Assembly: GCF_946151055.1 (NCBI RefSeq)
Contig: NZ_CAMGYZ010000002.1
Coordinates: forward strand, 186,001-250,000
Direction of reading: 5' to 3'
Source of the DNA: Bacillus sp. Marseille-Q3570
Lineage (GTDB): Bacteria; Bacillota; Bacilli; Bacillales; Fictibacillaceae
DNA: 64,000 nt
Of the stretch, positions 17,888 to 27,164 are shown in pieces. Both the position numbers and the translations under genes were made by a program. The notes under the pieces are model-generated. The model was not told where the DNA came from. It ran no database searches and worked only from the letters and a program-made list of their open reading frames with translations. Within the stretch, counting starts at the first letter, position 1. The number at the start of each line of letters is the position of its first letter.

Positions 17888-19021
17888 ATGATTTATATGG
17901 ACCATGCCGCAACGACACCTATGTCTGAAGCAGCATTACGTGTTTATTGTGACGTTTCAACACGATTTTACGGAAATTCATCGAGCTTGCATGACGTAGG
18001 TAGTGATGCTCAATTTCTGTTAGAGGAATGCCGTAATCAACTTGCAAACTACTTCAACGGAAGTCCAGAAGGGATTTATTTTACAAGTGGCGGATCCGAA
18101 AGCAATCACCTTGCGATCGTTTCCATGGCGAGAGCGAATGCCACAAAAGGGAACCATCTGATTACGACTGAAACGGAACATGCCTCAGTCGCTAATACCT
18201 TTGCACTTCTAGAGAACGAGGGGTTCCGGATAACGAAAATACCTGTCGATCCTACTGGACTTGTCGATGTTGCTGAAATTCGCGAAGCATTGACGGAAAA
18301 TACAATCCTGGCGAGCATAGGTCACGCAAACAGTGAAATCGGAACAATCCAACCGCTGAAGGAAATCGGGCAACTTTTAAAATCGAACGGGGTCTTGTTT
18401 CATAGTGATTGTGTACAAACCTTCGGAAAAGTTCCGTTTGATATAAAAACAATTGGATTGGACAGCTTGTCTGTATCCAGTCATAAAGTGTACGGTCCAA
18501 AAGGAGTCGGTGCATGTTATATTGCTCCTGGAGTATTATGGCGGCCCTCCATTCCAGGCTCTACGCATGAAAAAGGGTTCCGTGCTGGAACAGTGAATGT
18601 TCCTGGGAATGCTGCGTTCGTTGCCGCCCTTGAAGAAATAATATCGGAAATGTCTGGATATGAAGGACACTACCGTATGTTACGGGAAAAATTCGTGGAC
18701 TTCGCAAAATCTGATGATCGGATCACGATTGAGGGCCATCCAAATACGCATCTTCCTTCAATCATCGGCTTTCGGATAAAAGGAATTGAAGGACAATATC
18801 TCATGCTTGAACTTAACCGGAAGGGATTTGCCGTCTCGACGGGTTCAGCATGTTCTGTCGGGAAACAATCACCTTCGAAAACGATGCTTGCTATAGGGCG
18901 GAATCCAGATGAGGCACGTGAACTCGTGCGGGTATCGTTTGGAAAAGAGACAACGGAACAAGATGTGGAAGCATTGGTTGCTGCGCTTGAAGGGATTGTT
19001 ACGAGCATGAAAACGGTCTGA
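17888..19021 (+). CDS. nifS: cysteine desulfurase dedicated to NadA cluster assembly
   Basis: A 377-residue PLP enzyme. Lys200 in S-V-S-S-H-K-V-Y-G-P is the Schiff-base lysine and Cys322 in S-T-G-S-A-C-S-V is the persulfide cysteine on the extended loop. In B. subtilis NifS supplies sulfur for the NadA iron-sulfur cluster and lies divergent from nadBCA, as here. The longest frame begins at GTG 17882, which is part of the AGGAGGGTG site; ATG 17888 is correctly spaced. Confidence 0.95.
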   Translation: MIYMDHAATTPMSEAALRVYCDVSTRFYGNSSSLHDVGSDAQFLLEECRNQLANYFNGSPEGIYFTSGGSESNHLAIVSMARANATKGNHLITTETEHASVANTFALLENEGFRITKIPVDPTGLVDVAEIREALTENTILASIGHANSEIGTIQPLKEIGQLLKSNGVLFHSDCVQTFGKVPFDIKTIGLDSLSVSSHKVYGPKGVGACYIAPGVLWRPSIPGSTHEKGFRAGTVNVPGNAAFVAALEEIISEMSGYEGHYRMLREKFVDFAKSDDRITIEGHPNTHLPSIIGFRIKGIEGQYLMLELNRKGFAVSTGSACSVGKQSPSKTMLAIGRNPDEARELVRVSFGKETTEQDVEALVAALEGIVTSMKTV

Positions 19022-19047
19022 GACTCTCTAAATCTAATTCCAGCAAT

Positions 19048-19190
19048 TTTAGAGGACACGAGAGACCTTATTCGCCCCAATTCCCTTATTTTTTGAAAAT
19101 TAGAGGACACCAGGAACCTTATTTACTAAAAACCTGGGGAAAATGGCTGCTTTTACCCAAATAGCGGAACAGGTGTCCTCTAATTTTTTT
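19048..19190. repeat. GGACA-type repeat cluster, possible bidirectional terminator
   Basis: Direct copies TTTTAGAGGACACGAGAG (19048) and AATTAGAGGACACCAGG (19098), with an inverted copy GGTGTCCTCTAATTTTTTT (19172-19190). The second and third form a 15 bp stem followed by seven T residues, which would end the nifS transcript. Related to 12607-12740. Confidence 0.65.
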
Positions 19191-19253
19191 AAGGTATATT
19201 AGAAATGAAAGGTTTTCCAGAAAATGTACTATCCTCCGAATACAACTTTATTT

Positions 19254-21215
19254 TCATTGTAACGGAATTGTTCCGCCAGCTTGTGAATAGCGTGCGTAGA
19301 ATTCTTGCAGGAACTGATTCGCAATCAAGGCATCATGTATGATAAGCATATTTTCGTCATTGATGTCATTGCCGTTCGTGCTCCAGTTTGTCGAACCCAC
19401 AACGACAGTCGGATCACTTGAAGAATTTGCATCGATCAACATCGTTTTACTATGAAGCTTGCGGGTTTCAGCGTCTACATAGACCGGAGCTGGATTCGCC
19501 CACCGGATATTCGGATTGTTCTCACTTGTTTGCGAAGCTGTCCGTCCGGTCATCTCAACGCTTGCAGACCACCACTGGTTCCAGAAGCTGCTGTCAAAGA
19601 CACCTTTGACAGCAAAGCCTGTCAAAGTTCCGTCAAGATCGTTGTAAGAACCTTCCCACTTGTACTTCAGTTCATCGACCAACGTTTGGTCCGACCAGGC
19701 GAAAATCGTGAAATATGCACTGTCATCCGCTTCATTTTTCACAATATCACTCATATTGCCGATCGCATCATCTCCTGAAGAAAAATAAACTTCCACCGTT
19801 TTTCCGCCTATCGTGACTGCATGTGGTGTATTATCCGTTTTACGAGGACCAAGATTAGATTCTTGAGGAGAAGGGATCATTGTTGTACTTCCCCACATCT
19901 CATTGAATTCAATTTCATAGATAGAAGCCAATTCCGGTGAATGGGTTTCGACGACATGTTGCTGATTTCCGTCAAGAACATCGTTAGCCATGTTTTCTTC
20001 AGAACCATAAAGCCCAGTCACGGTAAAGTTCCAACTGCCTGTGAAAACCCAACTGTCATCGATGACCGCGAATTTATTATGCATTTGATTTCCAGGAGAA
20101 TAGTATGTTCCGTCTGTCTTCTGTTCAGCATCGACAAATAAATGGCCAGATGTTTCAGTTGATCCTACTGTCGTCGTGACAAAAGGATAATCTTCTGGTG
20201 AGGCAGGTAATCCGTACTCACTTCGCCTCGCTTGATCCTCAACGGCAAACATAGGCGAGTCTGCGAAAATCGTGATATCATCCGCCGTACCTATTTGCAT
20301 ATCATTACCGCGAGCCATTTTTTCCAAGTAAAGACGCATTGTTTCAAAGCGTTCAGCATAATGCGGATCTGTTGCATCCTTCGCGTCTGCCACGACCCGT
20401 ACATCAACTCCTTCAGCTGCCTTGTTGGTCAGAGCGTCCACTACATTCGGTAGATTGATTTCATATGTAGCAAAGTCAATACTGGTTGTAGCCTGGTTTA
20501 TCCGGTTGATCAACCGGTCCTCCAGATTTACGTTATAATTAGCTTCATTTCCTGAGCTTGCATACCCTGATAACGCGCACTTGTTGAAATAAACATTGAT
20601 CGAGCCAATTGTTTCCGAAACATTATTCAGTTGCTCGGTGGTCGAGTCACAAGTCGAAGAGCCATTTTCAACTCCAGAAGCTGGTGTGCCATATCCTCCA
20701 CTGTATGTAGAAGTTGCAGTAGTCCAGTTGGAAGCTGTTGTCCCGCTTACGGATTCGTCAACCCGTTCCATCGTCGCTTTCGTATCATTATTCCCTGCAT
20801 ACCAATCATCTACAGAATCTACTGATGTGCCGGTATCATCCTTTAAAGACAGTATCTCATTGCTGTTGCCGAGGGCACCACTGTAAATCAAGTCCGCTTC
20901 AACATCTGAGACAGTACTGTCATCTGTCCTTTCCAAGAGATAGTACCCATTCGCAGGAATCGTGCCGGATAAAGAAATGGAAGGCGTACCGTCAGCAGCA
21001 TCAAGCGTCCATCCTTCCAGTGAGATAGCATTCGTAGTAGGGTTGTACAGTTCAATCCACTCATCATTGTAACTTCCCGTTGTCCCCATCCAGGCGATTT
21101 CACTGATCACGACATCACCTGCAGATGCAGCCGATGCTTTTTGCCCTTCCGAAATCGGATTCAGGAAACTAGCCGTAAGCGCTGTCATTAAAACTAGTTG
21201 TAGCCATCTTTTCAT
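19254..21215 (-). CDS. secreted lamin-tail domain / phospholipase D-like protein
   Basis: About 653 residues. A signal peptide (M-K-R-W, hydrophobic core, A-S-A-A-S-A) leads to a lamin-tail domain (E-I-A-W-M-G, E-W-I-E-L-Y-N-P-T, L-E-G-W-T-L). Then come two PLD half-sites: H379-N-K-F-A-V-I-D-D with G-S-W-N-F, and H588-S-K-T-M-L-I-D with G-S-T-N-W. HxK(x)4D plus GSxN is the catalytic pattern of PLD-superfamily phosphodiesterases and nucleases. LTD-PLD fusions are known among secreted bacterial nucleases or lipases. ATG 21215 gives the best signal peptide; ATG 21230 is an alternative. Neither has a strong Shine-Dalgarno site. Whether the substrate is DNA or phospholipid is not decidable here. 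Confidence 0.85.
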   Translation of the reverse strand: MKRWLQLVLMTALTASFLNPISEGQKASAASAGDVVISEIAWMGTTGSYNDEWIELYNPTTNAISLEGWTLDAADGTPSISLSGTIPANGYYLLERTDDSTVSDVEADLIYSGALGNSNEILSLKDDTGTSVDSVDDWYAGNNDTKATMERVDESVSGTTASNWTTATSTYSGGYGTPASGVENGSSTCDSTTEQLNNVSETIGSINVYFNKCALSGYASSGNEANYNVNLEDRLINRINQATTSIDFATYEINLPNVVDALTNKAAEGVDVRVVADAKDATDPHYAERFETMRLYLEKMARGNDMQIGTADDITIFADSPMFAVEDQARRSEYGLPASPEDYPFVTTTVGSTETSGHLFVDAEQKTDGTYYSPGNQMHNKFAVIDDSWVFTGSWNFTVTGLYGSEENMANDVLDGNQQHVVETHSPELASIYEIEFNEMWGSTTMIPSPQESNLGPRKTDNTPHAVTIGGKTVEVYFSSGDDAIGNMSDIVKNEADDSAYFTIFAWSDQTLVDELKYKWEGSYNDLDGTLTGFAVKGVFDSSFWNQWWSASVEMTGRTASQTSENNPNIRWANPAPVYVDAETRKLHSKTMLIDANSSSDPTVVVGSTNWSTNGNDINDENMLIIHDALIANQFLQEFYARYSQAGGTIPLQ

Positions 21216-21411
21216 CGCTCGTTGCCCCATTTCAATAATTTTTGTATTAAAAGATTACGATTCTATTAAATACAAAAACAATAAAGGGTACAACCGGATT
21301 CCATGAAGTTTTTGTAAAGTTAGGCCTTATCTCATAGATGGTTGTCCAAACCGTTCACAAACTACTACATAAGATATATATGATAATTCTTCGGAAGAAG
21401 GGAATGATGAA

Positions 21412-22173
21412 ATGACCCACCAACCTGATTCTCCAATCCAACCTTTCTTTGCGAATTCCATCGCAAAAAGTGGCACACATTTATTAAGACCATTATTAGA
21501 AGGTATCCCATCCATAAAGCATCAGGCTTTCATTTATCCTGGTCTCATACAACAACTTGACGAGCACAGGAATATCCTATCTTCAATGCCTGCCAATCAT
21601 TTTGCGAATGGCCACCTCCATTACTCTCCTCAATATGCCCAAATGTTCAAACAGCTGGATATGAAACAGATTTTCTTATACCGTGACCCAAGAGACATCG
21701 TGGTTTCCTATGCTTATTTTTTCATGAAATTCAGTGGGCATCCGTACGAGCGGTTTTTCAGAGAGAATAAGATGAGTGTCAGGAGTAGATGTCTGTTACT
21801 GATCAATGGATTCAACAACTCTTATGCACATCGGTCGAACATCAAGCAGTTCTATGAGCGGTTTCTGGGCTGGATGTCTGAGGAAAATATCCATCTCGTC
21901 TCTTATGAAAGTCTTGTCCATTCAGCAGAATCCCAACGAAATGAACTGAAAAAAGTGCTTCGATTCTTGGATATTGAAAAAAGACCGATGAAACTCGATG
22001 AAATTGCAAGAAAGATGCAAGCGAATGTCGATCCAGCAAAATCACCTACTTTCCGAAAAGGACAAGCAGGGAATTGGCAGCAAGTGTTTGATGAGGAAAT
22101 GAAAGCACAATTCAAAGCAGTAGCAGGCGATCTGCTGATTCGATTAGGCTATGAAAAGAATTATGATTGGTAG
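21412..22173 (+). CDS. PAPS-dependent sulfotransferase-domain protein
   Basis: A 253-residue cytoplasmic protein. S-I-A-K-S-G-T-H-L-L (16-25) is the 5'-phosphosulfate loop, Y-R-D-P-R-D-I-V-V-S (90-99) the 3'-phosphate motif, and R-K-G-Q-A-G-N-W-Q near the C-terminus the RKGxxGDWK motif. These belong to sulfotransferases that move sulfate from PAPS to hydroxyl or amine acceptors. The acceptor is unknown; no glycan or lipid cluster is adjacent. Such genes are uncommon in Bacillaceae cores, so acquisition is possible. GAAGGGAATG precedes the ATG. Confidence 0.85.
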   Translation: MTHQPDSPIQPFFANSIAKSGTHLLRPLLEGIPSIKHQAFIYPGLIQQLDEHRNILSSMPANHFANGHLHYSPQYAQMFKQLDMKQIFLYRDPRDIVVSYAYFFMKFSGHPYERFFRENKMSVRSRCLLLINGFNNSYAHRSNIKQFYERFLGWMSEENIHLVSYESLVHSAESQRNELKKVLRFLDIEKRPMKLDEIARKMQANVDPAKSPTFRKGQAGNWQQVFDEEMKAQFKAVAGDLLIRLGYEKNYDW

Positions 22174-22370
22174 GTGTTTGATGGACGTTTGATGGTTGTT
22201 TGATGGTCGTCGAAGAAGCAAGCATAAGTAAAGCTTCTAAGAATTTTCATGGAGCCACGAAAATGATTGCATTTTTGTGTGGAGATCCTTCGCAAGTGAC
22301 GAGGCCTACGGATTTACGGCTTATGCATGGAAGGGATGTCTAGCTCAGCGACCAGTCTCTTGGATCAAAC

Positions 22371-22526
22371 TTCATACAGACAAACATACACGATTTTACT
22401 CCTTGAATGGTCGTATGGAGCTTTCATACGGACAAACATACACGTTTTTGCCCCTTGAATGGCCGTATGGAGCCTTCATACGGACAAACATACACGATTT
22501 TTCTCCTTGAGTGGCCGTATGGAGCT
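22371..22526. repeat. three tandem 52 bp repeats
   Basis: Units start at 22371, 22423 and 22475 with TTCATAC(G/A)GACAAACATACACG and end in GGCCGTATGGAGC. Successive units can pair CCGTATG with CATACGG across each junction, so the array could form two hairpins. 52 is not divisible by three, so it is not a coding repeat. It lies in the 571 bp gene-free stretch 22174-22744, which also begins with three short GTTTGATGG repeats. Confidence 0.8.
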
Positions 22527-22633
22527 TTCATCCAGTGGTCGACACATTGTTTGACATCTAATTATGCGGGAGCCCGCGGAAAGGAAGTGAATTTCGGGGA
22601 ATACATCAATAATAACGAACAAAGCCATCTATT

Positions 22634-22672
22634 AAAAAAGCCTCTTTGAAAGCTTTCAAAGAGGTTTATCTT
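22634..22672. terminator. perfect 24 bp palindrome, bidirectional terminator
   Basis: CCTCTTTGAAAG (22641-22652) is exactly inverted in 22653-22664, flanked by an A-run on the left and TTTATCTTTT on the right. Confidence 0.75.
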
Positions 22673-22749
22673 TTACACTTAAAAAAGTATAAGTGGAACT
22701 GATGGCTCAGCCTACGCCTAAGGCTTGGCTTTGCCAAGTTTTCTTTAGC
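22672..22749 (+). repeat. short derivative of the MITE-like element's left end
   Basis: Carries ACACTTAAAAAAGTATAAG, GGCTCAGCCTACGCC and AAGGCTTGGCTTTGCCAAG, matching the left part of the long copies. It overlaps the last codons of the minus-strand gene at 22745. Confidence 0.6.
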
Positions 22750-23053
22750 AAGTTCTATTTGGTTGTTCAGATAATAAAAACAAGGCCCTTTTCAAATAAA
22801 AGTACACATTCTGGAGTTTCAAGGTTGTTCCTTCGATCCGATCGAGTTCTTTTTCTGTTGCGACCGTGATCGTAACCCTTGCGTCTCCATTGCTTTCAAT
22901 CGTCCCGTACATCTTGTCTGTCGTAAAATATACAGTTCTTCCTTCACTTACTTGTGAACATAAATCTTCGAATGATTGAATATAGGTTTTGCTTTCGCTT
23001 TCCAACAATGTTTTGTTCCTTTGAGCAAAACGTTCTAAACCAATGTTCAACAT
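22745..23053 (-). CDS. hypothetical protein, 102 residues
   Basis: A soluble 102-residue protein with alternating strand/helix character (T-V-Y-F-T-T-D-K-M-Y-G-T-I-E and A-R-V-T-I-T-V-A-T-E-K-E-L-D). AAGGGGGGAG precedes the ATG. The last few residues and the stop lie in the repeat at 22672-22749, so the natural C-terminus may have been altered by that insertion. The family is not recognised. Confidence 0.55.
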   Translation of the reverse strand: MLNIGLERFAQRNKTLLESESKTYIQSFEDLCSQVSEGRTVYFTTDKMYGTIESNGDARVTITVATEKELDRIEGTTLKLQNVYFYLKRALFLLSEQPNRTC

Positions 23054-23358
23054 TCTCCCCCCTTCTTGCTATACTTTTAGAATAACAGAAATCGAGGCGA
23101 AATTATTGTATAAATTGACAAAAATCCCATCAAACTAAAGAAATAGTGTTATAGAAACAGACCTTTCTATCCATTAGAAAATGGATTCCAGCCCTATTAC
23201 ATAACTATATTACTATAAAATACCCATATAAAATTAAAACGTTTTTTGTATTATTATTTTTTCAGAATAGATGTTCTTTTCGCTTATACACGGTATAATG
23301 ATAATAATTTATATTCGACAGAAACCTCGCTGGTTTTTGTCTTTAAGGAGACACGAAG
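23054..23358. other. AT-rich intergenic region with probable ytvI promoter
   Basis: No ORF of note. A TATAAT box at 23294-23299 lies about 60 bp before ytvI, but no good -35 box is present, so a non-sigma-A promoter is possible. Confidence 0.4.
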
Positions 23359-24390
23359 TTGGAATTGAAGAAATACATCCCGTTCCTATTACTTATCGGA
23401 CTCATTATTTTCCTTATTCCTTATAGTATCCCGCTTGTATTGGCTCTTTTGACTGCTGTATTGTTAGAACCTTTTGTGAAGCTGTTGATACGTTCGTTTT
23501 CCCTCAAGCGTGTGTGGAGTGTGGCGATCACATTCACCCTCTTCCTTGCATTGATGGCACTTGGTTGTTATTGGGCTGTTACGACCCTGGTTGTCCAAAT
23601 TATCGATTTTACTGAACAGCTACCAGAATATGCGCAATATATCTTTGAAAATGTTGAAGCGCTTATTTTCCAATTGCAACAATATTATCAGGAGATTCCA
23701 CCTGAATATGTTTCGACAATCCAGGATGCATTGAATGACCTTCGTCAATTTTCAGTCGATTTCCTATCCAATATTGCAAATGGGTTAGTTGGTTTTCTAA
23801 CAGCTGTTCCAGTTCTGCTCATCAAGCTTCTTATCTATTTGGTAAGTTTGTTCTTAATCAGCCTGGATCTCCCAAAACTTCACGCAGGGTTTCTCAATAT
23901 GTTTTCAGATGAGGCGAAAGAAAAGGTGCAGCTTGTACTTAAACAGCTTTCATTCGCGTTTGTCGGTTTTCTCAGAGCCCAGGTAATCCTGAGTTTTCTA
24001 ACTTTCATCATCGCGTGGGTCGGGCTTCTGATCCTCGATGTAAAATACGCCTTGCTCCTTTCACTGTTGATTGTGCTTGTAGATATCCTCCCGATATTAG
24101 GGACAGGTTCGTTTCTCGTACCATGGGCTTTGTACAATCTATATGTCGGTGAACAACGATTAGCTATTGGATTGCTCGTCCTTTTCTTGTTGATTACGAT
24201 CTTCAGAAGGATCATCGAACCGAAGATTCTTGGATCGAGTCTCGGAATCAGTGCATTATCAGCGTTGGCCAGTCTTTACATTGGATTCGCCTTGCTTGGC
24301 ATTGTCGGTTTGATCATCGGACCAGCACTGGTCATTATCATTAAATCCCTTGTCAAGGCTGGATTCCTGAACGTGAAAATTGATTTTTAA
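23359..24390 (+). CDS. ytvI: YtvI-like AI-2E family transporter (sporulation membrane protein)
   Basis: A 343-residue protein with about eight helices arranged as in the AI-2E/PerM family: two N-terminal pairs, an amphipathic central region (residues 90-140) and a C-terminal bundle ending G-L-I-I-G-P-A-L-V-I-I. The N-terminus matches sporulation integral membrane protein YtvI. TTG at 23359 is the start, 8 nt after TAAGGAG. The substrate is unknown. Monocistronic. Confidence 0.8.
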   Translation: MELKKYIPFLLLIGLIIFLIPYSIPLVLALLTAVLLEPFVKLLIRSFSLKRVWSVAITFTLFLALMALGCYWAVTTLVVQIIDFTEQLPEYAQYIFENVEALIFQLQQYYQEIPPEYVSTIQDALNDLRQFSVDFLSNIANGLVGFLTAVPVLLIKLLIYLVSLFLISLDLPKLHAGFLNMFSDEAKEKVQLVLKQLSFAFVGFLRAQVILSFLTFIIAWVGLLILDVKYALLLSLLIVLVDILPILGTGSFLVPWALYNLYVGEQRLAIGLLVLFLLITIFRRIIEPKILGSSLGISALSALASLYIGFALLGIVGLIIGPALVIIIKSLVKAGFLNVKIDF

Positions 24391-24427
24391 GAGGTTGACC
24401 GTAGTTTTGGTCGATCTCTTTTTTATA
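24389..24427 (+). terminator. intrinsic terminator of ytvI
   Basis: AGAGGTTGACC and GGTCGATCTCT form a stem with one small internal loop, followed by TTTTTT. The MITE-like copy B begins immediately after it. Confidence 0.75.
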
Positions 24428-24428
24428 A

Positions 24429-24866
24429 TAGCTGTTTTAGCAAACGTTGTTGTCCTTGCACTTAAAGAAAGTATAAGGGCAACTAAGGCTTGACCTACAA
24501 AAGGCTTGGTCTCGCCAAGTTTTCTTTAAAAGTCGTTGATTTCCGCTACAGGATGCTCGCTTTCCACGGGGCGTGCGGTGAGCCCACTCGTCGCCTTGCG
24601 ACCCTTTTCAAGGAAGCATTTGTGCTCCTGCGTCTACAAGAAAGTCCTGTCGAAGCGAGCTTCCTCGTCGCATGCCTTGCGAGGAGATTATTCAGGTAGT
24701 AGGCACGCTGATCCCGCAGGACAAGGAAAGCATCGGGAGCGTTACATCGCCCGAAGAAAATGCGATTTTCATTTTCGAGGAATCTCGCACCATGCCCTCC
24801 AATCAACTTGCATAAGGTGATTTTTTTAAATGACTCAAAAGCAACAATCTTTTAGTAAAGAGCCTT
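24429..24866 (+). repeat. MITE-like intergenic element, copy B (full length)
   Basis: 438 bp with ends AGCTGTTTTAGCAAACG and its imperfect inverse ending AAAGAGCC. It contains the GGCTTGGTCTCGCCAAG palindrome, GGATGCTCGCTTTCCAC, and a GC-richer centre with CTCGTCGCATGCCTTGCGAG. No ORF with a ribosome binding site. It accounts for most of the 587 bp gap 24391-24977. Confidence 0.8.
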
Positions 24867-24977
24867 TAAGTTTAAAGAAAGTATTAAATGTAAGATTGAG
24901 GAAGGAAATGTCTTACATTAGAAGAATGCTATATTATGATGACTTTTGTCGAGGGTCCGGTCAGGGGGTGTAATTAC

Positions 24978-27164
24978 TTGAAACCATTTGAACATTCGAT
25001 ATTGGATAGTTATCCGGAGCCCTATATACTTTTAGTGTTTCCTGATGACCAGCCTGGGCACATCAATTATCTCAACGAGGCAGCAAGAGAAGCTCTACAA
25101 CTGGATAAAAGCTGTATCGGACATTTTCTTGAAGATGTGTTCCTCAATTCAAAAAAATTAATGGAGGCATGCAACGAAGCAATAGAACACCGGCATCTCG
25201 TTATTCTCGAACACTTTTCGATTTCGCACCAAGATCTGATGTTCGAAGCGGTGAAAATAGTACCATTAAGCCCCAAAAGCGGTATAAACTACTGTGGTGT
25301 GATATTGGATACTCCCTATAAAGCCACGAAAATGATGACCGATGATCGCATGCTGCAATCTATTTTTCTCTCTACGCCAAATGCGATCTTGATCCAGAAT
25401 GTAGATGGTGAAACATACAACATCAACCCTGCTTTCACGGAGATGTTCGGATGGAAGGATTATGAGTTGATTGGAAATTCGGTTTCCCTATTTCCATCTG
25501 GATATGAAAATGAGTATGAAGAAATCGTCCGGCAGCTACGGAAGAACGATACTTACTTAGTGCCAAATACCAAGCGTGTACACAAAAACGGGACCATAAA
25601 AGATGTGTCGATCTGTTATATGAACATATACAATCACCGTAGGGAAAGGATTGCGGTTGCACGGTTATATATCGATATTTCTAAACAGATCCTCTTTCAT
25701 GAGAAATATCTTGAGCAACGGAATTCTTATCAGTTGATCACTGAAAATATGAAGGATCTAGTGGCTATCGTCGATTTATCAGGGAAGTTTGTCTATACTT
25801 CACCTTCTCATCTCGATATCACAGGTTTATCTTCTGAATCTTATTTGAACATGAATGTTTTCAGATATATCCATCCTCATGACAGAAGACATGTCTTTAA
25901 GCAGATCCAACAATTGATTGAAGCAGGTCGATCTGCAAAAGCTCAAATTCGATATAAGCACGCCAGCAAAGGGTACATATGGATTGAATTGATTGCTTCT
26001 CCTTTGTATGAAAACCAAGCACCCTATGAAAAATTTGTAATCGTCGGACGTGATATTACCGAACGGAAGCATTCAGAGGAAGCTTTACGTGAAAGTGAAA
26101 TGAAGTACCGTTTGATTCTCGAAAAGACCTCAGATTTTGTGGTCACCTTCAACCAGTTTGGAGAAGTCCATTTTGTATCTCCTTCTTTGCAAAGTTGGCT
26201 GAAAAATCCTGACCTATCAAATATGTATCGGTTCATGGACGATTATGTTCTGAAAGATGAACGCGGCTTATTGTATGACGTTATCCATCATGTATTCAAA
26301 ACAAAAGAAGCTGACCAGATCGCTTTTACAATTGAAAAAGATGGATCGACATATACCTTTGACGCAGTCCTTACTCCGTTGATTTCCAATGAGTACACGA
26401 AGTATTCCGAAGATATGATTCTGCTCATCGCCAGAGATATAACGAAACGACTTGAAGATGAACATATTTCAATGCAATTGGAGAAGATGTCGACTGTCGG
26501 TCAGCTTGCTGCCGGTATTGCGCATGAGCTGCGGAATCCGTTGACAAGTGTGAAAGGGTTCATCCGCATGATTAAGGACGAAATAGACGATTCCCTTCTG
26601 ACAAGTTATCTCGATATCATTGGTGGTGAACTTGATAGTATCGAACGGATCGCTGATGAATTCATGGACCTTGCAAAGCCACATGTCATCAGCCTTGAAG
26701 AAACTGAATTACATGAGATCGTGGACAGCTGTGTACGATTATTCGAAGGAACTGCATTTTTACAAGGAATCAACATGGATGTTGAATACATAAATGAACA
26801 GCAAATACTCCTGAACTGTCAAAAGAATTCCCTTAAACGAGTCTTTATCAATATCATGAAAAATGCAATGGAAGCGATGGAAAAAGGCGGAGAATTGAAT
26901 ATCAAAATTCACGCACGGGATCCATATGTAGAACTCCTCTTCATCGATTCGGGTAAAGGGATTGAAAAAGAACGTTTGAAATATATCGGGGAACCTTTTT
27001 ATTCAACGAAAGAAAAAGGAATCGGGCTTGGCCTGATGATGAGCCGAAAGATTGTACGTGAGCACGGAGGAAGGCTATCCATCGAATCTGAGTACAAGCA
27101 AGGAACGACGATACGGATCATCCTGCCCCTTCTTTCTGCTAAATCGGCTGTAAAAAACACTTAA
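24978..27164 (+). CDS. multi-PAS sensor histidine kinase, sporulation-kinase type
   Basis: 728 residues from TTG 24978, which follows AGGGGGTG by 7 nt; the in-frame ATG at 24936 lacks such a site. Four PAS-like domains occupy about 5-110, 125-240, 245-365 and 370-490. HisKA follows with His516 in A-G-I-A-H-E-L-R-N-P-L-T, then HATPase boxes N (I-M-K-N-A-M-E-A), G1 (D-S-G-K-G-I) and G2 (G-I-G-L-G-L). There is no membrane segment, so the signal is cytoplasmic. There is no response regulator beside it. Orphan, soluble, multi-PAS kinases of this layout feed the Spo0A phosphorelay in Bacillus (KinA/KinE type); this role is inference. Confidence 0.88.
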   Translation: MKPFEHSILDSYPEPYILLVFPDDQPGHINYLNEAAREALQLDKSCIGHFLEDVFLNSKKLMEACNEAIEHRHLVILEHFSISHQDLMFEAVKIVPLSPKSGINYCGVILDTPYKATKMMTDDRMLQSIFLSTPNAILIQNVDGETYNINPAFTEMFGWKDYELIGNSVSLFPSGYENEYEEIVRQLRKNDTYLVPNTKRVHKNGTIKDVSICYMNIYNHRRERIAVARLYIDISKQILFHEKYLEQRNSYQLITENMKDLVAIVDLSGKFVYTSPSHLDITGLSSESYLNMNVFRYIHPHDRRHVFKQIQQLIEAGRSAKAQIRYKHASKGYIWIELIASPLYENQAPYEKFVIVGRDITERKHSEEALRESEMKYRLILEKTSDFVVTFNQFGEVHFVSPSLQSWLKNPDLSNMYRFMDDYVLKDERGLLYDVIHHVFKTKEADQIAFTIEKDGSTYTFDAVLTPLISNEYTKYSEDMILLIARDITKRLEDEHISMQLEKMSTVGQLAAGIAHELRNPLTSVKGFIRMIKDEIDDSLLTSYLDIIGGELDSIERIADEFMDLAKPHVISLEETELHEIVDSCVRLFEGTAFLQGINMDVEYINEQQILLNCQKNSLKRVFINIMKNAMEAMEKGGELNIKIHARDPYVELLFIDSGKGIEKERLKYIGEPFYSTKEKGIGLGLMMSRKIVREHGGRLSIESEYKQGTTIRIILPLLSAKSAVKNT

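Noticed and set aside
22277-22649. Two overlapping plus-strand frames with repeated K-H-T-R-F
   Set aside because: They arise from the 3 x 52 bp tandem array, whose period is not divisible by three; no ribosome binding sites.
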